Part shown: positions 1-12,222 of the stretch, one piece after another
Numbering within the stretch: position 1 is the stretch's first letter
Layout of the letters: each line of letters begins with the position of its first letter
Origin: Phanerodontia chrysosporium
Lineage: Eukaryota; Basidiomycota; Agaricomycetes; Polyporales; Phanerochaetaceae
Assembly (NCBI GenBank): GCA_001910725.1
Contig: MJGA01000005.1
Location: 434,001 to 498,000 of the forward strand
Direction of reading: 5' to 3'
Length of the DNA stretch: 64,000 nucleotides
Notes under the pieces: model-generated
What the model was told of the DNA's origin: nothing
The model's input: only the letters and a program-made list of their open reading frames with translations
Database searches by the model: none
Translations under genes and position numbers: made by a program

Positions 1-751
1 CCGCTTGTGCACGGGGAGCGGTCGGATTCGAGTATTCTACGTAGACCGTCCGAGTCTAGTCGGTCTATTATACCAAAGTCTACGTGAGATAGTCATGACA
101 TGTGACGGTGGAGGGCTTACTCGACAGAGGAGATGGGCTGTCTTCGCGTGCAGACATCGAGTTGAGAGAACAGAAGGAGTGGAGAGGGCGATGCTCTGGG
201 GGTCGCAGAGATATGGACGCCGCTTTATAGCTCCTACACAGAGCATGCCACGTAATTTGCGACTAAGCGTCCGGTATGGCCATCAGTCCTGTGATGACGA
301 TTGGGAAGCAGTCGCACGCCGAGTCATTATCGATGAACATAGCAGTCAATTGCGGATACGATGTTGACTCGTCTTTATGAGTGCGGCTGCAGCTTGACAA
401 AGATGAGGCAATAATGCGGTGTTCTGAGTCTTGAAACGGTGTCGATACTCTCGACTTGGAGGATCAGCCGTACTGGGCACCACGTCGAGTCAAGTCGCAC
501 AAAACGGGATGGCTACCAAAACAGGCCAGCTTCGTGGCGCGGAATGATCCGCAGAGTAGTCAGTGCGTCAAGCGCCGTCGCGCGACGCGCCTCGAGTTGA
601 ACCTCCACAGCCCAGCCATGTCGCAAAGCACAGACCCACACATAAACGTAAGCCACGCATACCGACACGAGCCGCTCCACTGTCGCAGCGCCAGGTCCAG
701 CCCGCGTACAATGTCCGTACCCTAGTGTGATAGGTAGCATGTAATCAGCCC
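1..751. other. Intergenic, no gene seen
   Basis: Open frames of up to 120 codons occur on both strands, but none shows a recognisable motif, splice structure or family resemblance. It probably contains the promoter of the gene starting at 752. Confidence 0.5.
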
Positions 752-2966
752 ATGGCTCAGTTTACTCCGAGCATTGCAGACCCAGACTATGACACATATA
801 AACATGGAGCGTTCCTCGAGAAACAGGACCGCTTCTGCGATGATAAACCCTCAGATGTTCCTGGTCAGTCCCCCGCTTATCATGGGTCCAATGTCGTCTC
901 AGCATCACTATGTGCAGGACCTAGCACGTATACAACAGAGGTCAAGGTGACCACTTCGAAGCTATCTGGTGCTCGTAGTACAACAGATAGGCAGGCTATT
1001 TTGCAGAGGAAAGTCGACGAACTAGAGCGACTGTTGTCCGAGACAAAGAAGACGGCATGTGATTTATATCCAATGCACCTGTAATGCATCCTGACTCTGT
1101 ATCTCCAGACCCAAGGAGAGATTGAGCGCATCAAGGCGGACCTTGCTCTTGCGCGCAGGTCTGCTATCGAGTACGAGGAGCAGGCTGGAAAACTCAAGAA
1201 GCAGAACGAAACATACGATGCACGGCTAAGAGAGCTCAGGCAGATCAACCTATCAGACCAGTCCGAGATCAAGGAGCTTCGCACGAAGCTTCGTGCTGCA
1301 GAACACGAACGCGCGCAGCTTTCTGCGAAGCAAGGCAGCTCCAGCGAGGCAAAGAAGGCGCTGCAGGCCCTCGAGCTGCGGCGCCGATCCGAGATCCAGG
1401 AGAAAGACAAGCGGATCGCTGACCTCGACAAAGCCTTGGCCGCTGAACGGAAGCGCAATGAAGCCTTGGAGACCCGTCTCCACGAAACCAAGGGCAAGGC
1501 CGACGCAGATCACGACGGAGCACTCGCCACGCAGGCAGCGCTTGCGGCCGAGCTCCAGGACACCCGCGCCGCAGCGGATGCAGCCAAGGCATCCTTGATG
1601 ACACTCCGCTCACGGACATCAGACACCGAGGACGCGCTCGTGCGACAGCTTGACGCCCACCGCACGATGCTCGCCCGCGCCGCAGAAGAATATGGCCGCC
1701 TGGCTGCGGCCACGGTGCCTCGCGCGGTGCACGACCAGGCTGTGCGTGAGCGCACCACGCTGCAGCTACGCGTGTTCCGCCTGGAGCGCCGGCTCGCGAA
1801 CGCGGAAGGCCAGGTGCAAGAACTCGCGCTGCTCATACGTTCCGAGAGGGAGCGGAATACGTTCCTGGAGGAGCAACTGGAGGACGCGGAGGCAGAGCTG
1901 GCGTTTTACAGAGGCGAGCTAACATACGCCCTCGCCGAGGCACAGTCCGGTAGTCAGACTGCTAGCCACGATGAGGACATTGAGAACCTCAGGCTCTCGC
2001 ACAGTATTTCCCGGGAACTTCGCGACTCCGAGACACTCCTGCGGATCACGCTCGAGGACGACCGCGAAGTATGGGCACACCTCGACCAGCTGCGCACCCA
2101 ACAGCTCCTCATCCATGCCATGCTCCTCCTGCGACACCTCGACCACACGAGACACGACGCCGAGACGAATCTGCAGCTCGCTGCCCGCGCTGAGGCGCAG
2201 CAGGCCGAGCTCGTGTGGCAGCTCGCGGCGGCCCGAGCAGAGAGTGAGATGGCAAGGTCAGAGCTCGCTGATACCCGGCGTGCGGTCGAGCAGTCTGATG
2301 CACGGGAAAAGGAGCACGAGCGGGCCCGCAAGAGAGAGCAGGAGAGAGCAAAGGTTGACCACGCAAGCCTCGAACGCGAGCTCCGCCGTGAAAAGGACGC
2401 ACGCGAGCGGCTCGCGGCAGCGCTGCAGCAGGCGCAGGCCGCTGAGGACGCGCTCACAGCCGAGATCGACCAGTGAGTACCCCGTGCCTGTCACTGCCCG
2501 CAAACCTGACGAAGGGCAGTCTCTCGCGTGAGCTCGCGGACGCAGAGAAGTACGAACAGGCGTATACGGCGCTCGCAGCGGAGGTCGACGCGCTCGGGCG
2601 GCGGCACGCGCTCGCGGAGGACGAGGCCGCGCGGCTCGGCGCGCTCAACGCGGCACTGCTCGGGCACCACAACCCGCGCAGCGCATCCAGTACGTCGACC
2701 GCGTCCGCCGCGAGCTCCACGCCGCGCGCCAGGAGATCGCCGCCCTCGAGAGCGCGCGCGACGCCCTTGCCGCGGAGAACGACGCGCTCGTGCGCGAGCT
2801 GCGCCTGTACAAGAGTGTCGCGACCCCCGCGGATTTCCGCCCGCGCTCGACGCTCACGCGCGTCGCGCGCCGGCCGCTCGTGGCGTCAGGCGTGGATACC
2901 CGTCTGTCCACGAAGGGCTCGCGGCTGGAGGCGACCCCGGAAGTGGAGTATAGGAGGGGGACATGA
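752..2966 (+). CDS. Long coiled-coil protein with an HMMR-like C-terminal motif
   Basis: Exons 752-1054, 1109-2472 and 2520-2966, about 704 residues. Nearly all of residues 80-690 is heptad-rich coiled coil (Glu, Arg, Leu, Ala), preceded by a short disordered head. Near residue 605 the motif LLGHHNP is followed by QRIQYVDRVRREL, which matches the GH.N.KQKI..V..L..E pattern at the C-terminus of hyaluronan-mediated motility receptor and related spindle proteins. A structural role at spindle or microtubules is therefore an inference. The first intron uses a GC donor (acg|gcatgt); no GT donor keeps the frame. The motif is split by a missing base near 2677-2681: before it codons run in one frame, after it in another, ending at the TGA at 2964. 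The family assignment rests on one motif; the coiled coil itself is certain. Confidence 0.7.
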
Positions 2967-2984
2967 CTGTTGATGAGCTTGCAT

Positions 2985-3545
2985 AGTGATATGTAGGATA
3001 CGTCCGCGGCTTGCCGTTGTCGTCAAACACAGTGATGTCGCACTGCATGTCCTTTTCTCTAATTTCTACGACTCCATGGTAGGGTCCAGCCAAGCTGTTC
3101 GGGTGTGGCGAGCATGACAGAGACGAAGGGCTCGATGAGTCGCCCCGGTTCCTGCGCCGTCTGGACTAGTTGCAGCTACATGAACGGCAGCAGCATCACG
3201 CACTTACATGAAGTCGAGCGCGTCCGACACAAGGAACTCCGCCCTTCTGGCGTACCAGAGGTGCATGCTTCGGTTCTCTGCCGTGAACGAACAGCTAAAG
3301 CGCCTACAAGTGTCCTCCCTTATGATGTGGTGCATGTTCCACAACACCTCTTGATGTCCTGGACGATACCGTCAGCAAGTATCCGCGCGGACCCACACAC
3401 GACACTCGCGTCGTTGACGTCCTTCGGGTTTTCTTTGCGTTTGTACTCTCCTGTGAGAGCGACATCCATCCAGAGAGGTTTGTTCCGGAACAGGGACTGG
3501 CAAAGCATGAAGCAGCCGTCTGGTCGAGGCTTGGTTTCTCTCACT
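2985..3545 (-). pseudogene. Relic of a FunK1-type protein kinase gene (N-terminal part only)
   Basis: About 560 bases align along their length with 21866-22416 of the full FunK1 gene in this window, including the intron between its first two exons, so this came from a DNA-level duplication and not from retroposition. Readable pieces include VVEIREKD, QCDITVFDD and WMDVALTGEYKRK in different frames with stops between. Only the region corresponding to the middle of the kinase's N-terminal half remains; the catalytic half is absent. The relic starts within 20 bases of the stop of the coiled-coil gene. It keeps CAG where the longer copy has TAG, which shows the ancestral codon. Confidence 0.88.
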
Positions 3546-3780
3546 TTGTCAGTCGTCGCAGGAGCTTTAACAATCTGTAGTGCGCGGGAATATCCTTCGT
3601 CGCGGCAAGGTCGAAGTCGAGCAATGGTCTACCTCTGCTCCGCACGCTGTCCAAACATGTTCCGCAGGTGATCATTAGGTATGAATGTTCAGAACCTGAC
3701 AAGAAGTAGAGAAGACACAGGTAGTACACAGTGGAATAGCTACACAAAACATACGAATCCACATTGATACACGATGATCT

Positions 3781-5289
3781 TTAGTCAAACTGGCCTCCGG
3801 ACTCGAACAAGTAATTTGCGGCCATCTCTTCGTTCTTATCGCAGGCAAAGTAGGCCTCGATCGCGGCTTGCCGTGAGAAACCAAGGTCTTGCAACTATCC
3901 AAACATCGTCAGCTATCCCCATAGCATGTCGATGCATTGTATCACTTACGCGCTGGATTGCCGCCTGCTCCTCCTCAGTGACGTGAATGACCTGCGCACC
4001 CTCCGGCAACTCATCTGCGCCTTCAAGGTCCTCGTTCGTCAAACCCAGAGCCTGCGCAATAATCTCAGGGTTCGCCTGGAAGACAGCGGCAAGCTGAGGG
4101 TTCTGCTCGATGATTTGCTGGAGCACGGGCTGGATGAGCGCCGGGTTCTGCTGCAGGAGCTGACGAAGGTGCTGAATCTGCGGCTGGTTCTGCAGCTGGC
4201 TGAGGTCGAGGCCGGCACCAGCACCTGGGAGGCCAATGCCTGGCTGACCACCTTGACGCGCACCGGCCGCACCAGGCTGCTGGGCCTGCTGCTGCTGGGC
4301 AAGCTGGAACAAGTTCTGCGGCTGGCCTGCAGCTGGCGGAGCCCGAGGAAGCTGCTCAACGGGAATAGGCACGGGTGGCTGGCCGGCGGGAGCAGCAGGA
4401 GCAGGAGCGGCAGCGGCAGCTGCAGCGGGGGCCTGCGCCGGGGCCTGAGGGCCGGCAGCGACCTCCTCGAGATGAGCGGGGATACCCTGACATATTGTGT
4501 TCAGAATTGCAATCATTATCACGATACCGCAGAACTCACATTGAACAAGTACTCCACGGCACGATCGGGGTTGTTGTAGCTTGCCCGGAGAGCGCGCATA
4601 ACCTGGTCCCGCTCGAAACCCATCTCCATCATGTTTTGAACGGTTGTTTGGAGTTCCGCGCCAGTGACGAATGCGTTCTCGTCATTGAAGGCGCGAGTGG
4701 ACGGGGCAGGAGTAGAGACGGGGGCAGCCTGGGCAGGTGTGAGAATCGGGGCGTTTGGGGGTTGGGGCGCTGCAGCGGCGGGTGTCGATGGCGCGGGAGC
4801 GGCAGCAGCAGGAGCAGCGGCAGGGGGGTTACTTGAAGCAGCTGGAGTGGCAGCGGCGGCTGGTGCGGCAGGTGCAGGCTTGGGTTCTGCCTTGGGCTAT
4901 TGCCACAGGTAAGCACACTCGCTGCGGCTGAAGAGAGTGTTTCTCACCTTCGCAACCATAAGAACCAAGAATCCCTTCTCCTTGATGTTGCACGACTCTA
5001 CGGTTTTGTCGTCATTCAAAACCTGACCTACGCGAGAGTTAGACATGACTTCTTCACGTCGCGATGGCGCGATCCTGACCTGAGTAGATGAGTTTCTGAG
5101 TCGCGAAAGCGTGACCATGCTCTTGCTCGATCTTCTTCTTCAGATCGGCAACGGTCTCTGACGGTTCAGCATCGAGCTGCGTCCGAATGTCAGTGCACTG
5201 CCATATGACCTGCAATTAAACAGAGAGATGGGCGGCGACAAGACGCACCTGGAAGTCTTCTGTTGAAGGGTTTTCACCGTAATCTTCAT
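3781..5289 (-). CDS. RAD23: UV excision repair / proteasome shuttle protein Rad23
   Basis: Six exons: 5249-5289, 5080-5176, 4948-5027, 4540-4896, 3950-4486 and 3781-3894, about 408 residues, normal for the family. Domain order is ubiquitin-like (1-75, starting [12 protein letters not shown]), an Ala/Pro linker, UBA1 (about 150-192, [15 protein letters not shown]), a Gln/Pro linker, the XPC/Rad4-binding domain ([15 protein letters not shown]) and a C-terminal UBA2 ([15 protein letters not shown]). The protein delivers ubiquitylated substrates to the proteasome and stabilises Rad4/XPC in nucleotide excision repair. The frame in exon 1 requires one extra T (KT-F-Q) near 5253; without it no acceptor restores the ubiquitin fold. 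The gene is divergent from the LRR gene, sharing a 251-base intergenic promoter. Confidence 0.95.
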
Positions 5290-5540
5290 GGCCAAAATTT
5301 GTCAAAGACAAGAGGAAAAGGAGGGGAGGAAAGGTGTGCGAGAGGGTAGCGAGAGAGAGAAACAGAGAGCAGCGCCGCGCGTCGCGAATACTCCAATTAG
5401 CGGACAGCACGGAGTTTGCCGAATCCACGTGGTGCATGGGCGTCTCTATCAATGCCGACAACTCGAGGCTCGTCCGCCTGGGGACACCTCAGGTTGTCTC
5501 CCTCATCGTCTGCTACGTCCTCCTCATCTCACACAGCGAC

Positions 5541-7802
5541 ATGGAGCACGAGTCTGGCGATGACTACATCCGCCGCATAGCCACGTTTATACGCAACAAC
5601 GAGCAGGGCCTCGCAGCTGCCGGTCTGCAGCCCCGACGCCGCTCGAAGAATAACGACCCCGCCCCATCCATATTCAATCCCTGGGGCTGGTTCGCCTCTG
5701 AGACCACGACCATACCCGAGAATGTCAAGCCCGTCATTCTCTCCTTCGACATTCATCACCTCTACTACCTCCTTATGCGCATGGAGGCCATCGGACTTGA
5801 CGGGGTCGGAAGCCTTGACGTCAAGGTCGAAAGCGCGTCGCGACCCATGAACTACATCAGCATTCCGGGCACGGACAAGTCAGACTCGATGTCATTCACG
5901 TCCCTAGCCTCCACATTTTCGGCCGTCTCCAAGCTCTCCCTCGGCGGTAGCTGGTGGGGGAAACCCGCGCCCCCTTCAGTTGATGGGGAACTTAAATTCA
6001 TATATTCCCGCTTCACCGTACTCCCGGCCCTCCGTCTCCACGCCCCGGAGCCGAGGCTGATAACTGAAATGGCGAACGAGCAGCTTGACCGCGCGCTATG
6101 TCTGGACGCTTTCAAGACATTACAAATATTGGAACTCGAGGATGTCGATCCGCGCGTCATATTGGGATGGGACAGGCTCGCGGTGAGCTTACGCAGCTTG
6201 TCTATAAAGCGGAGCGGCTTGGAAGACGTGGGTGACATTCTCGTCGGGTCGGTACTGGACGATCTGGCTCGGCGAGAGGGCAGGACGGTAGCTCCGAAGG
6301 CGAAGCGGTCGCGGCTCCCACCGTCCCGGCAGGGTTCATTCCGCACTACTCGTCTTCCCGACTCTGTGCCAGAAGATGCCGAGGACGCAGAAGAGGTTGC
6401 AGTGACTCCCAGAGTAGAAGAACCCGACCCAATGGCAGAAGAAGCGTCTCAGGGCTCCGAGACTCAGCTACCGCCACTCATGTGGTCGTCACTGAAGCAC
6501 TTGTGTCTCGCTGAGAATGCCCTGACATTCATTCCTGCTGCTCCTCTTCAGCATCTCACCTCCGTCACGCATCTCGATCTATCTTCGAACTTGTTGGTGT
6601 CTGTTCCCCCAGGACTTTCCGCCATGTACAGCCTAGTCTCTCTCAACCTTTCGGACAACATGATCGATTCAGTACTCGGTATCTATACAATGCTCGGCCA
6701 AGTTCTGTCTCTCAACCTGTCGCGCAACCGCCTCGAATCCATCTGTGGACTTGAGCGGCTCAAGGCCTTGGAGCGAGTGGACTTACGCCACAACCTGGTC
6801 GAGGAAAGTGCTGAAATCGGACGTCTGGCGCCCCTGCCTAACATTACGGAGGTCTGGATCGAGGGGAATCCGCTGACTGAAATTGAGGAGGGTTATCGCA
6901 TCCGTTGCTTTGACTTGTTCTGGAAGGAGGGCAAGTCTATCTTGCTCGATGGCACGCCGCCAGGCTTCTACGAGAAGCGTTACCTGACGGAACGCCCTTC
7001 TGAGCAAATGACCTCCAACCGAACTCCTGCAGCGACCTTGAGATCCCCGCCAGTCATCGCAGTCAATGCTCATTCCCCGCATGTCCGACCTATCACTTCT
7101 CCTACACCAGGCAGCCCAGGCGTTTCTCCTACGACTTCAGCCTCTGCTTCGCAGACTGCATCTCCGCAACTTGCTGCGGTTGTAGGCCGAGGACGGAGAA
7201 AGAAGAACAAGCGCATCGTAGATCTCGACGGAGGAAGCGAGGCGAACAGTTCGCGAAGCGTGTCCCATGCGCGCACGGGCTCCGACGCGCTGATGCGCAC
7301 CGCGGGCAGCCCGCCAAAGGCATCGACCAAATTGCCTCAGGCGGAGGGTGAGCCCGCGGCTCAGGCAGGACCATCAGCTCCTAAGGCCGTCGTGCAGCAG
7401 AAGTCTGCAGGAGACCCTGCACCGGCTCCTCCGTCGCTAGGGCCGCTACCGCCCCCGAAGTTTGTCTCGCGACATGCTCGACACCAGACCGAGTTCACAC
7501 CACCGTCGCCGTCGGCGGTCTCACCCACCGACGAGGACCCTTCGCTAGCAGAGCGTCGCGGCCCGAAGCACAAGAGGTCTGCGACGATGTCGTCGAGGTC
7601 GGCGGCTCGGCGCGCGCGTATATCTGCATCCGTGTACGAGCCGCCTCCCGGCGAGGAGAAGGCCAATGGGCAGATGAGCGAGGCCGAGGCCTTCCGGGCG
7701 CGGATTGAGGCTTTGCGGTCTGATATGGGCGACGGCTGGCTGAAGGTGTTTAATCAATCCCATATGACATCCCCCACTTCACCTTCTGTCGCGTTAGGAT
7801 AG
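5541..7802 (+). CDS. Leucine-rich-repeat protein (STK11IP/nischarin-like architecture)
   Basis: Intronless, 753 residues from the ATG at 5541, the first Met followed by a polar start (MEHESGDDYIRRI). The frame is open upstream to 5334, but that part overlaps the likely promoter and looks non-coding. An N-terminal globular region (60-260) precedes five or six leucine-rich repeats at about 315-455 (for example LTSVTHLDLSSNLL and VLSLNLSRNRLE), closed by a cap ending around FYEKRY. Residues 490-753 are disordered, rich in Ser/Pro, with a basic patch GRRKKNKR. The order of N-terminal domain, LRR and long tail resembles fungal relatives of LKB1-interacting protein STK11IP or nischarin, but I cannot separate these. 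Lack of introns is unusual for this window. Confidence 0.85.
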   Translation: MEHESGDDYIRRIATFIRNNEQGLAAAGLQPRRRSKNNDPAPSIFNPWGWFASETTTIPENVKPVILSFDIHHLYYLLMRMEAIGLDGVGSLDVKVESASRPMNYISIPGTDKSDSMSFTSLASTFSAVSKLSLGGSWWGKPAPPSVDGELKFIYSRFTVLPALRLHAPEPRLITEMANEQLDRALCLDAFKTLQILELEDVDPRVILGWDRLAVSLRSLSIKRSGLEDVGDILVGSVLDDLARREGRTVAPKAKRSRLPPSRQGSFRTTRLPDSVPEDAEDAEEVAVTPRVEEPDPMAEEASQGSETQLPPLMWSSLKHLCLAENALTFIPAAPLQHLTSVTHLDLSSNLLVSVPPGLSAMYSLVSLNLSDNMIDSVLGIYTMLGQVLSLNLSRNRLESICGLERLKALERVDLRHNLVEESAEIGRLAPLPNITEVWIEGNPLTEIEEGYRIRCFDLFWKEGKSILLDGTPPGFYEKRYLTERPSEQMTSNRTPAATLRSPPVIAVNAHSPHVRPITSPTPGSPGVSPTTSASASQTASPQLAAVVGRGRRKKNKRIVDLDGGSEANSSRSVSHARTGSDALMRTAGSPPKASTKLPQAEGEPAAQAGPSAPKAVVQQKSAGDPAPAPPSLGPLPPPKFVSRHARHQTEFTPPSPSAVSPTDEDPSLAERRGPKHKRSATMSSRSAARRARISASVYEPPPGEEKANGQMSEAEAFRARIEALRSDMGDGWLKVFNQSHMTSPTSPSVALG

Positions 7803-8100
7803 GATCGTGTATGTTTTGATAATTATTGGATATGGCTATGGGCGCGCATGTGTAGACTATGCTAGATGTTTGCAACTCGTCAGGAATACGCCGAAGACGG
7901 ACTAGTCGGGCTGGAAAATGGTTTTGCACTGGCGAAGCGGGGAAGCAGAGGGCGGGGGTGTCCGAGGTCCTGCCACGTTGATGGGCGGCGAAGGTTTGGC
8001 GTTGTGGCCTGAGGCGCCATTCACATCGCCTCTTCTGCTTCTCTTTGCTGGACCACCTTTCACCTCCTGTCGTTCTTTACTTTCAACACAATCTTTAGCA

Positions 8101-8941
<841 letters not shown>

Positions 8942-9432
8942 GGTACCCGCCAAGACTCAAGCTGTTGACTCGGCTTTCTTTCACCTGTTTTCTTTTTTGC
9001 TCTTTTCGTATACCCTTCAAGTACATCCGGCGGTTTTTACATCTCTCTTATGGCCCTCATGACGCACGCATCGCACGACGGACTTGTTGGTCCACACGTC
9101 TCACTCCTCTGCTCGTTACCCGGCATTCCTCCTCGCTCTAAGCGTCTAATACAGTACAGGATTTTCTCAATGTTCCCGACGGCTATGTACCTGACATACA
9201 TTTAATTCGATGATGGGTGTCCTCCGTGCCTCTCTTTTTTGTACCATGTACTCGGGCTGTCGTGAACGGACAATTTGACTCTCCTTCGCATTCGCAAGCC
9301 ACACGTCAAGAGAAATTCGGAATTCCGTTACATAAGGTATGGTAGTGCTCATGATGAGGTGCTCAAGGACAGAGCCGTATATGACATGCCTCCGTGCGAC
9401 TTGCTGCCGCTCATCCTGTCTCCCCCACGACC
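8942..9432. other. Intergenic, no gene seen
   Basis: It contains the 3' region of the ARF gene and the promoter of the cysteine synthase gene. No supported coding exon or RNA gene. Confidence 0.6.
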
Positions 9433-10668
9433 ATGTCGCCTGCTGTGCTGGCAAAGACATTCGCACGCGGTTTCACCACGCGTGCCGTCGACGGCTTCGT
9501 AGGAGCCGTCGGAAACACACCCCTCGTATGTCTCGGATGATGCGGCGCCGCTCCCTCATGCTGACCTTGACCCGCACCAGATCCGCCTCGCGAAATGGTC
9601 TCAGAAGACAGGCTGCAACATCGTCGCGAAGGCTGAGTTCCAAAACCCTGGAGGCAGCGTGAAGGACCGCGCTGCCCTCGGTGTCATCCGGGATGCGGAG
9701 CGGAAGGGCTTGTGCGTGCGTCGTGTTCGTCCCGCCTGGGTCAACTGCTGACGCTCTGAGCAGGATTAAGCCTGGCGGCACCATCGTCGAGGGCACTGCA
9801 GGGAACACGGGCATCGGCCTTGCGCATGTGTGCCGCGCGAAGGGCTACAGGTGTGTCATCTTCATGCCGAACACCCAGAGCCAGGAGAAGATCGACCTCC
9901 TGCGCATGCTCGGCGCGGAGGTGTACCCTGTCCCCGCGGTCGCGTACGAGAACCCGGCGAACTACAACCACCAGGCGCGCGACTTTGCGAAGAAGCTCGA
10001 CAACGCGATCTGGACGGACCAGTTCGACAACACCGCGAACGCGGAGGCGCACTACGTGTCGACGGGCCCCGAGATCTGGGAGCAGACTGGCGGTAGTGTC
10101 GACGCGTTTGTCTGCGCAACGGGAACCGGCGGCACGCTCGCAGGCACGGGCAAGTTCCTGAAGGAGAAGAGCCAAGGGAGGACACAGGTCTGGCTGGCCG
10201 ACCCGCCAGGCTCAGTGTTGCACAGCTATATCACGAGCGGAGGGAAGCTCAAGGAGCGGACAGGCAGCTCGATTACCGAAGGTGCGTCCTTGTCTGTGCT
10301 TGCAAGTTCGCGACTAAGTTAACATCGAACGTTGTCGTAGGTATCGGCCAAGGACGTATCACCAACAACCTCGGCACCTTCGTCGACCATATCGATGGCG
10401 CGCTGCACATAGCGGATGAGAAGTCCATTGCGATGATTTACGACCTCCTCGATACCGAAGGCTTTACCTCGGCGCGAGTTCCGCATTGAACGTCGTTGCC
10501 GCGGTAGAGCTTGCACAGAAGCTCGGTCCGGGGCACACAGTTGCTACAATCCTCTGTGACGGTGCTTACCGCTACCAGAGCCGGTTGTTCTCGAAAGCGT
10601 GGCTCAAGGCGAAGGGCCTTGAGGGCGCAATACCCTCACATCTTAAGAAGTACGCAGTACTTGACTAG
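9433..10668 (+). CDS. Mitochondrial-type cysteine synthase (PLP beta-family)
   Basis: Four exons: 9433-9525, 9581-9711, 9764-10281 and 10341-10668, about 356 residues. It makes cysteine from O-acetylserine and sulfide, using pyridoxal phosphate. The PLP lysine is in PGGSVKDRA (about K59); the phosphate-binding loop is GTAGNTGIG and the glycine-rich loop ATGTGGT. The first 20 residues ([11 protein letters not shown]) are Arg/Ser/Thr-rich with no acids, as in a mitochondrial presequence, and the body resembles the fungal Cys12/Mcy1 branch. Near 10463-10465 the frame is lost within a T run; one more T gives [12 protein letters not shown], the expected conserved block. The C-terminus then reads through to the TAG at 10666. 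Confidence 0.93.
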
Positions 10669-12222
10669 GCGACGACGTCATGTACAGTGTTCCTGTAACA
10701 GGATAAAAATGGACAAATACGGATGAAATGTGAGGCTGGTCCTACGCCTTTATATACTACCTGTGTCTATGAGCAGGTGTCGACGTATTCGCAGTCGGCC
10801 GATGACGTCCTGAATGTGTATACCGCTATGGAGTAGACGGCCTTAAGAGACCAGTGAGCTGCAGTATTGTATCAGCGCCGCCCGCATCCGCTTGCCGTTA
10901 TCCCGCTTATTGCACCACGCCACAGGGTCCTCAACAATGCGGCGCACGGCTCTTCGAACGCAGAAGCTACCACCGTGCTGGCAAAGTCTGCTAGTGGCAT
11001 TTAGAGCGGATGGCGAGTAGCTAACTCGACTCGAACACTACGACGCTATTACCGGCATGAAGTTCTCAGTATAGGTTTTGTCAATTAAGCACAGCGCGAG
11101 GCTCGTAGGTGATGCACAACTACCTTTAATTACGTGCATATAGAGTCAGCATAACCTGAAAAGCCTCGCAGCACAGTTTCCCATGCCAAATACCATATTT
11201 TGATCAGTACCACGCCACGCGCCGGCAACTCTCGGAGCGTGAGCCCAGAATGGAGCAGGCCGAGCCGTAGTAAATTGACGTACTAGCGGATATCAGGCCG
11301 GCTTGCGGCCTCGAAGGATCCAGAGGAACGAATGCACATGCGCAGTGGGTGTCGTAAGACTCCAGCCCACGGGGAACCATATCGGGTCCAACGGCGAACT
11401 AAGGGGCCGGTGATCTTCTAGCACGGAAAGCCAGAAACTGGTGATACGGTGGCGATTCTAGGCAGCGAGAGCCTGCGCAAAATGGCGCAAGTTGGGTTTA
11501 GTGCAACAACATATCGAAATAGTGTGACGTGCCTAGTCGAACCTTCACGACATAAGGTTGTGTTATACACGGTACAATAGATCGCCCATCCGTGTCAACG
11601 CACTGTAACTGAAGTCAAAAGTCTATTATTGGCAGGAGTCTACTCACATGCCAAGGGTCCTGAGTCGGGTGCATAAAGAGCAATCCGACAGCTCGTGTAA
11701 CCCCTGACTTGACGTGTCCACCAAAAGCTTCGCGTCAGTGGCAGGTGTTCAGCCGAGAGTGTGCTTCCTCGTGGTAGAAGGTGATGCGGGAGTCGTATTG
11801 AGACCTCGTTGAGGCACGCGAATGGCACGAGACGTTGGTCCTGGGCTATCTGTCCTGGAAAGTCAGGAACATGGTTGGAAAGGGCCGCGGAACGAGGAGC
11901 ACCGATGATTACAATCAACTCTGCTGCCATGCAAATACAGCAGACCGCAAGAGCCTCTGCTTGCGCGCTGACCAGGGCTGGAAGCGTGGACCTGCTGCCT
12001 GTGTCAATGGAGCGACCATTCCATCACGCACATTTGTTGCGGGAGGATGACAGCTCGGCACGCTCAATGTCATCTCGATCTTGCACCGGTATCCTGATGT
12101 CTGCCGCCGTGCGGCTGCATAAATCCGTGAATCGAGCATCCCACCAGTCTGGGAAGGATAGATAGGTGGGACCACGTATATAAGAGTGACATCGCACCCA
12201 TACCCTTGCATTACGGGTCGCA
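10669..12222. other. Long gene-free stretch
   Basis: About 1.5 kb with no supported exon on either strand; the open frames are short and lack motifs. The last 50 bases hold a TATA-like box for the next gene. No inverted or tandem repeat was evident by eye. Confidence 0.5.
12177..12184 (+). promoter_or_regulatory. TATA-like box
   Basis: TATATAAG lies 46 bases before the ATG of the first ICMT-like gene, a spacing that fits a short leader. A similar gatataag occurs about 40 bases before the third copy. Confidence 0.5.

Noticed and set aside
5334..5540. Upstream in-frame extension of the LRR protein
   Set aside because: Overlaps the short promoter shared with RAD23 and has no conserved or structured sequence; the ATG at 5541 is preferred.
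10669..12222. Search for a transposon, tandem repeat or further gene in the 1.5-kb gap
   Set aside because: No terminal repeats, transposase motifs or repeated units were visible by eye; only short random open frames.
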